33,842 bases of DNA, from positions 1-33,842 of the forward strand of contig JAAELK010000457.1 in the NCBI GenBank assembly GCA_024226935.1. The letters are read 5' to 3'. The notes beneath the pieces were generated by a model that saw nothing but the letters and a program-made list of their open reading frames with translations, made no database searches and had not been told where the DNA came from. This document shows positions 6,990-14,366 of this stretch, piece after piece; positions within the stretch are counted from its first letter, which is position 1; every line of letters starts with the position of its first letter. Source of the stretch: Desulfobacteraceae bacterium (GTDB taxonomy: Bacteria > Desulfobacterota > Desulfobacteria > Desulfobacterales > Desulfobacteraceae). The translations under genes were made by a program, and so were the position numbers.

Positions 6990-8162
6990 ATGAAACGATT
7001 AATTGCCGTATTATTTGTGATTATGCTGGCAACTTCTACAATAGCCTATGAACCTCCGGTGGAAAAAAAAGTCTTCGAAATGCAAACCTACACCACAACG
7101 GGTGGAAAGACTATTAAAAATATAAGAGTTGGATGGGAAGCCTACGGGTCCCTCAATGCTTCCAAAGACAATGTCATTATCATCTGTCATTACTTCACAG
7201 GTAACAGCCATGCTGCGGGTAAGTATTCATCCGAGGATAAGAAAGCTGGTTATTGGGACTCTATTATCGGTTCAGGCAAACCAATTGATACGGACAAATT
7301 CCATGTTATTTCCATCGACTCCCTTGTGAATCTCAGTACGGGCAATCCCAAAGTAATAACAACGGGCCCGGCCTCGATCAACCCGGAAAATGGTAAACCA
7401 TATGGAATGACTTTTCCCATAGTTACCATCAGGGATTTTGTTAATGTACAAAAAGCATTGATTGACAGCCTGGGAATAAAAAAGCTGCATGCAGTAATGG
7501 GCGCGTCCATGGGCTCATTACAAGCCTATGAATGGGCTTCAGCATATCCAGAAATGGTTTCGCGCTTAATACCTGTGATCGGATCCGGCTGGGCAACCGC
7601 CAACCTCATCGCCTGGCTCAAAATATGGGCAGCACCGATTATGCTTGATACCAACTGGAATAATGGCGACTATTACAATGGGAAACCTCCCCTCAGGGGA
7701 CTTGAAGAAGCGCTCAAAATTGTAACCCTTCATGCCCGGCACTGGGAATGGGCAAATGCTACTTTCGGTCGTGCCTGGGCCAAGGAAGGTAAAGATCCGT
7801 TAACTTCTTTTACAAATCAATACAAAATTGAGGCTGTCCTTGATAGCATCGGCAAGGCAAAGGCAAAAAATTCCGATGCCAATCATTTCCTATACCTGGC
7901 CAAGGCCTGTCAACTGTTTTTAATCGGTCACGGTAAAAGTCTTATCGAGGGACTGCATCGCATCGATTCGCCGACATTAATCATCCATACAGATGAAGAC
8001 TTGATTTTCTTCCCGGAAGAAGTGCGCAATACTGCGGCGCTTATCAACTCAGACGGCACACCTGTTGAGATAGTCGAACTTCAAGGTGTATACGGTCATC
8101 TCAACGGTATACTGAGTATTAAACAAGCTGGAGCCAAAATCAAAGATTTCCTCGAAAGATAA
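6990..8162 (+). CDS. Exported MetX-like alpha/beta hydrolase
   Basis: This 390-residue protein has the sequence plan of homoserine O-acetyltransferase (MetX) and its relatives: an RVGWEAYG segment, CHYFTGNSHAAG in the oxyanion region, the nucleophile elbow GASMGS with Ser173, acid Asp337 in HTDEDLIFFPEE, and His370 in VYGHLNG. Unlike true MetX it has a clear signal peptide (MKRLIAVLFVIMLATSTIAYE), so it should work in the periplasm. That argues against a role in methionine synthesis, which needs cytosolic acetyl-CoA. The usual HDGFL at the catalytic histidine is altered to YGHLNG. It is the last gene of the Cache/NCS2 operon (15-base gap, GGGAGG-like site at 6977). I infer that it deacylates or hydrolyses a periplasmic substrate whose product the permease then imports. 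Confidence 0.75.
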   Translation: MKRLIAVLFVIMLATSTIAYEPPVEKKVFEMQTYTTTGGKTIKNIRVGWEAYGSLNASKDNVIIICHYFTGNSHAAGKYSSEDKKAGYWDSIIGSGKPIDTDKFHVISIDSLVNLSTGNPKVITTGPASINPENGKPYGMTFPIVTIRDFVNVQKALIDSLGIKKLHAVMGASMGSLQAYEWASAYPEMVSRLIPVIGSGWATANLIAWLKIWAAPIMLDTNWNNGDYYNGKPPLRGLEEALKIVTLHARHWEWANATFGRAWAKEGKDPLTSFTNQYKIEAVLDSIGKAKAKNSDANHFLYLAKACQLFLIGHGKSLIEGLHRIDSPTLIIHTDEDLIFFPEEVRNTAALINSDGTPVEIVELQGVYGHLNGILSIKQAGAKIKDFLER

Positions 8163-8279
8163 AGAAATTGAAGACAAATATATCCATGGTTCTTAATATC
8201 ATTTTAAATTTTTCTTTACTAAGTTACTTCTTTTTTTATACAATTACAAAATCAAATCATATTCATCAGGAGTTCTACC

Positions 8280-9911
8280 ATGGAGAAAAAAAAACTACTA
8301 CTTATCCACCCCGGAAGCCCCCACGCTGAATTCACCGACATTAGAAGGATTTCACATATTTTTGGGAAAAAAGGCACATATTTAAGCAATACACTTGGTA
8401 CGATTACAGCACTAACCCCCCCATTATTTGAAATCACAATAATCGACGAAAATCTTGAAAGAATAGATTTTGACAAACCCTATGACCTTGTAGGAATATC
8501 AGGTCTTTTATGGCATATTCCCCGGGCTGAAAAAATCGCAGAACAATTTAAAGCCCGGGGAATATTTGTCGTCTGCGGCGGTCCTTCTGTAACACTTAAT
8601 ACAGATAAATGGCGAAAATTTGCAAACTGTTTAATCATTGGAGAAGCAGAACGCACCTGGCCTGAATTCTGCCAAGATTTTCTAAAGGGCAATACGAAAA
8701 AAGAATACATCGAAACAATCCGCCCTGATCTTTCTATCTCACCGATTCCTGACTATAGCGGATATTCAAAAAAAACGGTAAAACAATATTTTGTCGGTAT
8801 GGTTCAATGCAGCCGCGGATGTCCGTATAGCTGCGAATTTTGCACTTCCCATATTTACCTTGGCAATAAAATGCGATATAAGACTCCGGAAAAAATAATC
8901 AATGAAATTGACAACCTGCATAAACAAGGCTTCCAGAATATTTTCCTAACCGATGATAATTTTTCCGGAGGCAGAAAAAATGCAAAAGCAATTCTTTCAA
9001 AAATCAAAGACTGGAATCATAAACAAAAAGCCCCTGTTTTCTTTTTTACACAACTCTCCATTGACACTGCAAACGATGATGAATTTCTATGTTTGGCAGC
9101 CGAGGCAGGTCTGGGAAATGTTTATGTAGGAATTGAATCTCCAAATCGAAAATGCCTGAAAGAAGCCGGCAAAGTTCAGAATTTAAAACTCGACCTCAAA
9201 AATTCCATAAAAAAATTTCACCAGTACGGAATCATGGTGGCAGGTGCATTGATTGTCGGGTTTGATAATGATGATATTACGGTCTTCAAAAAGCATTTTG
9301 ATTTTTTAATGGAAACCGGGATTCCAAAAGTACATATTAATATTCTCCAGGCTCGCGAAGGATCAATACTCAGTAAAAGAATGATTAAAGAAAAGCGGCT
9401 GATTGAAAATAGTCTCTATGATTTTCATAATGACTCCGATTCTTCGTTGGGAAATATTAGAAAAGACACAAGTTTCACAATTTTTGAGGCAATAAATATC
9501 ATACCAAAACAGATAAGCATAAACGATTTGCAACAAGGGACATCCTGGTTACTATGGAATCTTAACAAACTTGACAATATGCAAAAAAGGTTCAATATTT
9601 TTTTTAAGACATTCAAAGAATCTCCATATAGAAAAAATTTAAATTTCCCAAAACTTAAAAATCAACTTTCTGTACTGCTTCGAACCATCAGGCATTTAAT
9701 ATTAAAATCCAGTTTTGAGGAAAAAAAATATTTTTTCAGGATGATGAAAACGGCAAAGCAATCAAAGCTTCCCGGAGGACCACGTTATGTATTAACACAA
9801 TACTTTCTTGCACAGTCATTAAGAGAAACCCTGATTGCAGGCAATCCTGATATCGCGACGATTAAATATCCAAGTTCCAAAATTCATGAGGAGTTAATAA
9901 ACCCAGGATGA
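8280..9911 (+). CDS. B12-binding-type radical SAM enzyme
   Basis: This 543-residue protein starts at the ATG with AGGAG (8269-8273) upstream. Residues about 5-140 form a cobalamin-binding-like Rossmann domain without an obvious DxHxxG motif (LLLIHPGSP, YDLVGISGLLW, VVCGGPSVT, IIGEAERTWPEF). The radical SAM core follows, with CPYSCEFC giving Cys181, Cys185 and Cys188, then TDDNFSGGRKNA and VYVGIESPN. The C-terminal 170 residues are basic and resemble the DUF4070 tail found in this group, which includes hopanoid C-methylases and many lipid or secondary-metabolite methyltransferases. It stands alone, so its substrate cannot be read from context. A lysine-rich, AT-rich C-terminal part is typical of the group. 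Confidence 0.82.
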   Translation: MEKKKLLLIHPGSPHAEFTDIRRISHIFGKKGTYLSNTLGTITALTPPLFEITIIDENLERIDFDKPYDLVGISGLLWHIPRAEKIAEQFKARGIFVVCGGPSVTLNTDKWRKFANCLIIGEAERTWPEFCQDFLKGNTKKEYIETIRPDLSISPIPDYSGYSKKTVKQYFVGMVQCSRGCPYSCEFCTSHIYLGNKMRYKTPEKIINEIDNLHKQGFQNIFLTDDNFSGGRKNAKAILSKIKDWNHKQKAPVFFFTQLSIDTANDDEFLCLAAEAGLGNVYVGIESPNRKCLKEAGKVQNLKLDLKNSIKKFHQYGIMVAGALIVGFDNDDITVFKKHFDFLMETGIPKVHINILQAREGSILSKRMIKEKRLIENSLYDFHNDSDSSLGNIRKDTSFTIFEAINIIPKQISINDLQQGTSWLLWNLNKLDNMQKRFNIFFKTFKESPYRKNLNFPKLKNQLSVLLRTIRHLILKSSFEEKKYFFRMMKTAKQSKLPGGPRYVLTQYFLAQSLRETLIAGNPDIATIKYPSSKIHEELINPG

Positions 9912-9946
9912 TAAAAAAACACGGTTAATCATCAACAATATGAACT

Positions 9947-10201
9947 TCAAGTTTGAAACACCCTTTTGTGCACATTAGGCCAGCCAATCGTGTACCGGGG
10001 GCTACAACTTGTTAAAAGCTTTTCCTGTGATATATGTCCCTCCATATCCGACATTTCAAATTGTTTAAAGAAAACCTTCCCTTCATGTATGGAAAGCGAC
10101 ACACATTTTGTTGGAGGAAAGAACCTCTCAAGTCCGTATTCTCCGGTAGCGACATCATCAAAAAGGTGATATTCTCCTATTACAACAAATGTTTTCTTAA
10201 T
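9947..10201 (-). CDS. 84-codon frame following the FYVE-like gene, apparent AUU start
   Basis: Directly after the TAA of the FYVE-like gene, and in the same frame, an open frame of 84 codons runs to TGA at 9947. It reads ATT-AAG-AAA-ACA, then KTFVVIGEYHLFDDVATGEYG, ending in RYTIGWPNVHKRVFQT. It has no ATG until about codon 51. AGGAG (10208-10212, minus sense) lies exactly 6 bases before the ATT at 10201-10199, an ideal position for a start, and the early residues look coding (a hydrophobic beta strand, then acidic and aromatic residues). Two readings are possible: a small separate gene starting on AUU, or the C-terminal part of the FYVE-like protein beyond an in-frame stop. No family recognised. 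Reality of the coding frame is likely but not certain. Confidence 0.45.
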   Translation of the reverse strand: MKKTFVVIGEYHLFDDVATGEYGLERFFPPTKCVSLSIHEGKVFFKQFEMSDMEGHISQEKLLTSCSPRYTIGWPNVHKRVFQT

Positions 10202-11041
10202 TTAAAACTCCTCAATCGTTCTTGATACTCGATGCCCGATCATTTTATTGGCCCGCTGACGCATATTATATTGATGACGGGATTTATCTTTGCTTGGATC
10301 ATGGAAATGCTTAAGCTGCTCCCGGGCTATAGGATCTGTGGTTCTCTTGTATTGAATCATAGTCAGATCATCGTCATAGGTGAAGACCGGTATTTCCAAG
10401 TTTTTACAAGCCATTCCCAAAGCGGAGTATTCAGGATGCCCAAGTTTATTCCAGCAATCAATATGCAGATCTGTTGTCTGATTTGATATGCATTGCCCCA
10501 TTATCTGCATAATGTCATGTTGAGGATCTTCCTTGTTTGAACCGGGTTGCCTGTTCAAGGCGTTGCGAAATTCTTTTTTTGCAACATCCGAATCGGTATA
10601 GTTCAACGCACCCTTTAAATCTGCATAACGATCACCAAAATGCGATTCCAAAAAAACCGCACACTCTCCTATCTGGTCATGGTATCTATTCAACAAATGA
10701 ACAAGAAAGGAAGTTGCGGGGTGAAATGTTTTCTGATGCAAATGCCCGAGAATAAAAACATCGAAACGAGGAAAAACCCGGGTCATAAATTGTTTCAGGG
10801 GAAGGAACTGAATATTTTCCATTTTACTGCAAACTTTACAAACCCTTACATAAGATGACTTATCGTTAAATGGTATAGTGGAGTTTTTAATATAGTCGCT
10901 GTGCATTTTGTATTGTGAGCAGGCATCACACACATCCCGGCCACAATACCTGCATCTATGGGGCCTTTCCTGCTTACTTCGCCAATGCATCATACTGACA
11001 CCTAATAATTTTTGTTTACAACAATAACATTGCCTTGGCAT
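10202..11041 (-). CDS. Protein with an N-terminal FYVE-like zinc finger
   Basis: A 279-residue protein with a textbook start (AAGGAG, 8 bases before ATG). The N-terminus has four CxxC pairs: Cys5/8, Cys30/33, Cys38/41 and Cys68/71. The centre reads RPHRCRYCGRDVCDACS and the last pair lies in YVRVCKVC. These match the FYVE zinc-finger hallmarks R+HHC+xCG and RVCxxC, a phosphoinositide-binding fold mainly known from eukaryotes. The WxxD element normally ahead of the first pair is missing. The remainder (about 93-279) has no clear family. The spacing of FILGHLHQKTFH, AVFLESHFGD and NLEIPVFTYDDD loosely recalls the EreA/ChaN/Tiki enzyme layout, but this is weak. There is no signal peptide or membrane helix, so it is cytosolic or exported by a specialised route. 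A small frame follows without a gap. Confidence 0.7.
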   Translation of the reverse strand: MPRQCYCCKQKLLGVSMMHWRSKQERPHRCRYCGRDVCDACSQYKMHSDYIKNSTIPFNDKSSYVRVCKVCSKMENIQFLPLKQFMTRVFPRFDVFILGHLHQKTFHPATSFLVHLLNRYHDQIGECAVFLESHFGDRYADLKGALNYTDSDVAKKEFRNALNRQPGSNKEDPQHDIMQIMGQCISNQTTDLHIDCWNKLGHPEYSALGMACKNLEIPVFTYDDDLTMIQYKRTTDPIAREQLKHFHDPSKDKSRHQYNMRQRANKMIGHRVSRTIEEF

Positions 11042-11442
11042 GATATGATCTCCTTAATGTACAAATTTTCATTCAAAAAAAACACCCGTTTTTAAATCAA
11101 CAAAGCCTGTCCCGGCATAGATATCGCTGGTTGATGTTTTAATTTCTCAATCGCTTTCTTTCGGTGGGGGCAGCCATCAGTATCTTCTATTAAATCAGAA
11201 TGATACACGAGCAACACTAAACCTTTCTTTTTTTTTTGTAAAGAGTTTAACAATGATTATTGATTAAATAAGCGTTCTTTAATTTAATCATTTTTTCCAA
11301 CCCTGGGGACTCAGATATAAAACCGCGCCGAATGTTGCAACAAATTGCCATAAAATTACCAATTTTAGCTATATTCGTTTCCAAAGATTACTTATATCAT
11401 TTCCAATATTGAGTTTTAATATACAACTTATGTAAAGGAAAC
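11042..11442. other. Intergenic region between divergent genes
   Basis: About 400 bases separate the FYVE-like gene from the alkylsulfatase gene, which point away from each other. It holds a possible 53-codon minus-strand frame (11092-11253) and an inverted repeat, TGATTAAAT and ATTTAATCA, around 11261-11292. No convincing sigma70 promoter was identified. Confidence 0.5.
11092..11253 (-). CDS. Possible 53-residue small protein upstream of the FYVE-like gene
   Basis: A minus-strand frame from TTG (11253) to TAA (11092) encodes 53 residues, with the segments GLVLLVYHSDLIEDTDG, CPHRKKAIEKLKHQP and AISMPGQALLI. The composition looks protein-like (beta strand, acidic turn, basic helix), but there is no ribosome-binding site and the frame runs through a ten-base A-tract, so a frameshift is also possible. 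It lies 50 bases before the FYVE-like gene on the same strand. It may be a real small gene, a scrap of a larger one, or chance. Confidence 0.22.
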   Translation of the reverse strand: MLNSLQKKKKGLVLLVYHSDLIEDTDGCPHRKKAIEKLKHQPAISMPGQALLI

Positions 11443-13431
11443 ATGATGAAAAAAATCACCTTCCATCTAATGTTCATTTTTTTCCTTATTTTGAATGGAT
11501 GCGCAAACAATCACAATGATTCAGACCCCAATGCAGATTCCCAGGGAAATACCAGCCCCACTAAAATTACGGCCAGGACAAATGCCAGGGTTGCTCAAGA
11601 ACTGCTCTTTCAGGACAATCAAGATTTTGAAGATGCACAAAAAGGTTTTATAGCAAGTAATCCAAACTTGAAGATAAAAAATAGCCGTGGGGAATTTGTA
11701 TGGAATCAAGAAGATTACAACTTTATTAAGGGAGATGCGCCGGCAAGTGTAAATCCAAGTTTATGGCGCCAGGCCCGGTTAAATAATATCCATGGATTAT
11801 TCAAGGTCACAGATGGCATATACCAGATTCGAGGCTATGATCTGGCCAATATGACCATTATAGAAGGTAAAACCGGCTGGATTATAGTGGACCCTTTAAC
11901 GGCAAAAGAGACGGCTGCGACTGCTATGGCTCTAGCTCGCAAGCATCTCAACGATAAACCCATTATGGCCATTCTCTTTACCCACAGTCATCTTGACCAT
12001 TTTGGTGGGGCATTGGGCATAATAACGCCGGAACAGGCAAAAAAGCAAAATGTCAGGATCATTGCCCCCCAAGGTTTCATGGAAGAAGCCACCAGTGAAA
12101 ATATCATTGCCGGTGTGGCCATGGGCAGACGGGCAGGATTTATGTACGGCATGAATCTTGCCCATTCCGAACGGGGGCATATAGACGCAGGACTCGGGAA
12201 AGCAGTGGCAAATGGTACCTATGGAATTTTAAAACCCACTGAACTTATAGATCAAACCTCCCAGGAAAAAATCATTGACGGGGTCCGGTTTGTTTTTCAA
12301 TTTACCCCGGAATCGGAAGCACCGGCGGAGTTCACCTTTTATTTGCCGGAAAAAAAGACCTTCTGCGGGGCGGAAATAGTTTCCAACAATATGCATAATC
12401 TTTATACCCTCCGGGGAGCAAAGGTCCGCAATGCACTCAAATGGAGCCAATATATTGATGAGGCCATTGAACTTTTTGGACAAGCAAAAATATATATTGG
12501 ATGCCACCATTGGCCCAAATGGGGGAATCAACGCATCATTAATTTTCTTAAAATCCAGAGAGATACCTATAAATACATCCATGATCAAACTGTTCGACTG
12601 TTTAATAAAGGATATACCCCCTCGGAGATCGCAGAAGAAGTAAAACTTCCAAAATCTTTACAGACAGCTTTTAATAATCGGGGATATTACGGGACTATTC
12701 GACACAATACCAGGGCAGTTTACCAGGGATATCTGGGTTGGTATGATTCTAACCCTGCCAACCTGAATCCCCTGGCACCAAAACAAACTGGTATACGGTA
12801 TGTTAAGTTAATGGGGGGAGCAGACACGGTACTCAAAAAAGCTGCTATCCTTTTTGATAAGGGTGAATACCGGTTTGTAGCCCAACTTCTCAATCATCTG
12901 GTCTTTGCCCAGCCTGACAATACCCCGGCAAAAAATCTATTGGCAAACACCTATGATCAACTGGGATATCAATCTGAATCAGGGCCCTGGAGAGATGTTT
13001 ATCTATCGGGTGCCTATGAACTGAGACATGGTGCCCCGGAAAAGGGAATCGATCCCAAGGTTCTTAAAAAAGTTCTGGAACAAACCCCCATACCCTACTT
13101 TTTTGATTCCATGGCCGTCAGGCTGAATGCAAAAAAAGCTGAAGGGAAAAATATAACAATGAAAATCACCTTTACGGACTTGAATGAAAGTTATGAATTA
13201 ATTCTGGAAAATTCAGTATTGCATCATAGAAAAACAAAGCTTAATTCCCAGTCAACCGCCGGCATCCGTGTGACCCATGATTTTTTCATGGACATCGTGA
13301 CCGGGGAGGTAAAAATAAAAGATCTTATTTTCTCAGATAAAATTAAGTTTGACGGCAATTTTATAGATCTGAGCCGCTTTCTTTCCTTATTTGAAAAACC
13401 CGGCGGGACCTTCAATATAGTAACACCTTAA
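11443..13431 (+). CDS. SdsA1-type linear primary-alkylsulfatase, predicted lipoprotein
   Basis: This 662-residue enzyme belongs to the class III (metallo-beta-lactamase fold) alkylsulfatases such as SdsA1 and YjcS, which split linear alkyl sulfates like SDS into alcohol and sulfate. The zinc-binding motif THSHLDHFGG gives His181, His183, Asp185 and His186. Further metal-site features are FCGAEIVSNN and GCHHWPKWG. The dimerisation domain (about 390-530, containing YFNRGYYG-like and WYDSNP segments) and the C-terminal SCP2-like domain (about 540-662) are both present, so the length is complete. The N-terminus is a lipoprotein signal with the lipobox LNGC (Cys20), so the enzyme should be anchored in the periplasm. 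A sulfate reducer could gain both an alcohol and its electron acceptor from this reaction, which is my inference. The gene is monocistronic. Confidence 0.88.
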   Translation: MMKKITFHLMFIFFLILNGCANNHNDSDPNADSQGNTSPTKITARTNARVAQELLFQDNQDFEDAQKGFIASNPNLKIKNSRGEFVWNQEDYNFIKGDAPASVNPSLWRQARLNNIHGLFKVTDGIYQIRGYDLANMTIIEGKTGWIIVDPLTAKETAATAMALARKHLNDKPIMAILFTHSHLDHFGGALGIITPEQAKKQNVRIIAPQGFMEEATSENIIAGVAMGRRAGFMYGMNLAHSERGHIDAGLGKAVANGTYGILKPTELIDQTSQEKIIDGVRFVFQFTPESEAPAEFTFYLPEKKTFCGAEIVSNNMHNLYTLRGAKVRNALKWSQYIDEAIELFGQAKIYIGCHHWPKWGNQRIINFLKIQRDTYKYIHDQTVRLFNKGYTPSEIAEEVKLPKSLQTAFNNRGYYGTIRHNTRAVYQGYLGWYDSNPANLNPLAPKQTGIRYVKLMGGADTVLKKAAILFDKGEYRFVAQLLNHLVFAQPDNTPAKNLLANTYDQLGYQSESGPWRDVYLSGAYELRHGAPEKGIDPKVLKKVLEQTPIPYFFDSMAVRLNAKKAEGKNITMKITFTDLNESYELILENSVLHHRKTKLNSQSTAGIRVTHDFFMDIVTGEVKIKDLIFSDKIKFDGNFIDLSRFLSLFEKPGGTFNIVTP

Positions 13432-13440
13432 ATAACAATA

Positions 13441-13496
13441 GTTAAAACCATGATCCAGCATGGAATAAAAACAGTTAAAACTGTGACCCAGCCTGG
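13441..13496. repeat. Imperfect direct repeat after the alkylsulfatase gene
   Basis: Two 23-base units at 13441-13463 and 13474-13496 both begin GTTAAAAC and end in CAGCxTGG; they agree at about 19 of 23 positions. The first contains the hairpin CCATG/CATGG and the second overlaps the palindrome ACAGTT-AA-AACTGT (13471-13484). They may act in ending or stabilising the upstream transcript. Confidence 0.45.
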
Positions 13497-13567
13497 CTTT
13501 GGAGTTATTATTAAATAAAAAACATCTTGCCCTGACCAAAGTATCATAACTTTTTATAGAAAAAGCC

Positions 13568-13596
13568 TTGACTTGATATATATATTACCCTATATT
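13568..13596 (+). promoter_or_regulatory. Sigma70 promoter of the tRNA gene
   Basis: A -35 box TTGACT (13568-13573) is followed after exactly 17 bases by a -10 box TATATT (13591-13596). Transcription would start near 13603, just ahead of the tRNA at 13608. Confidence 0.75.
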
Positions 13597-13607
13597 CACC
13601 TGGCTGT

Positions 13608-13684
<77 letters not shown>

Positions 13685-13694
13685 AAAAAATTAC

Positions 13695-13731
13695 AAGGGT
13701 CTTGGAAGTTTTTCTAAGACCCTTTTTTTTT
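13695..13731 (+). terminator. Rho-independent terminator of the tRNA gene
   Basis: AAGGGTCTT (13695-13703) pairs with AAGACCCTT (13716-13724) across a 12-base loop and is followed by a run of eight or more T. It begins 11 bases after the tRNA. Confidence 0.9.
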
Positions 13732-13802
13732 GTTTTTGGCAATTTGAATCTCACCCCTTCAGACTATAAGTTGATTAGTCTCAAAAAATTTTGGAGGAAA
13801 TA

Positions 13803-14282
13803 ATGAAAATACGAAAACCGACCCCGGAAATTTACGTCAAGATATCGGCCCTGCTCAATTCTGCTTTCCCTAAAAGCCGATACGAAGTAAAACTTGTGGA
13901 ACAATTCCATGACAATGATACCCCCATCCATGAGTGGGTATGCATCCATATCAACAGGGTAATTGCATATGTCGCATTCTCAAACGCCTACAATGGCAAC
14001 AAAATCTGCGGCCTTCACTTAGGCCCCCTTGCTGTGGCCCCCCAGTTTCAACGTCAGGGTATTGGCTCCGAACTACTCAGATTTGCCCTGCGGCAGGAAG
14101 TCATTAAAAAAAGCCCCCTCTTTGTTCTGGGTAATCCCGAGTTTTACCGACACTTCGGATTTAAACAATGTACCATGCCCATATGCCCCTTTGACAAAAA
14201 CAACAGACATTTTTCGGCCCTGGGCAACACCACAACAACCCCGTTCACCATTGACTATGAACCGGAATTTGGCCCCCACTGA
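13803..14282 (+). CDS. GNAT-family N-acetyltransferase (YhbS-like)
   Basis: A 159-residue protein. The start is the ATG at 13803 with GGAGG five bases upstream; an in-frame TTG at 13791 lies inside that ribosome-binding site. The acetyl-CoA-binding motif of GNAT enzymes is plain: LGPLAVAPQFQRQGIGSELL. It is followed by the LGNPEFYRHFGF strand-helix element typical of the YhbS group. This group acetylates unknown small molecules or protein amines. The gene is alone between the tRNA terminator and a shared bidirectional terminator, facing corA. Confidence 0.85.
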   Translation: MKIRKPTPEIYVKISALLNSAFPKSRYEVKLVEQFHDNDTPIHEWVCIHINRVIAYVAFSNAYNGNKICGLHLGPLAVAPQFQRQGIGSELLRFALRQEVIKKSPLFVLGNPEFYRHFGFKQCTMPICPFDKNNRHFSALGNTTTTPFTIDYEPEFGPH

Positions 14283-14285
14283 CAT

Positions 14286-14316
14286 AAAAAATCCCAGAGG
14301 CTATCCGGGATTTTTA
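14286..14316. terminator. Bidirectional terminator between the GNAT gene and corA
   Basis: AAAAATCCC (14287-14295) and GGGATTTTT (14307-14315) form a stem with an 11-base loop. T-runs follow on both strands, which suits the two convergent genes. Confidence 0.85.
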
Positions 14317-14366
14317 TACAAATATCAATTGAGTGGAAGATAGTTAATTCACCATCAAGCAAATAT

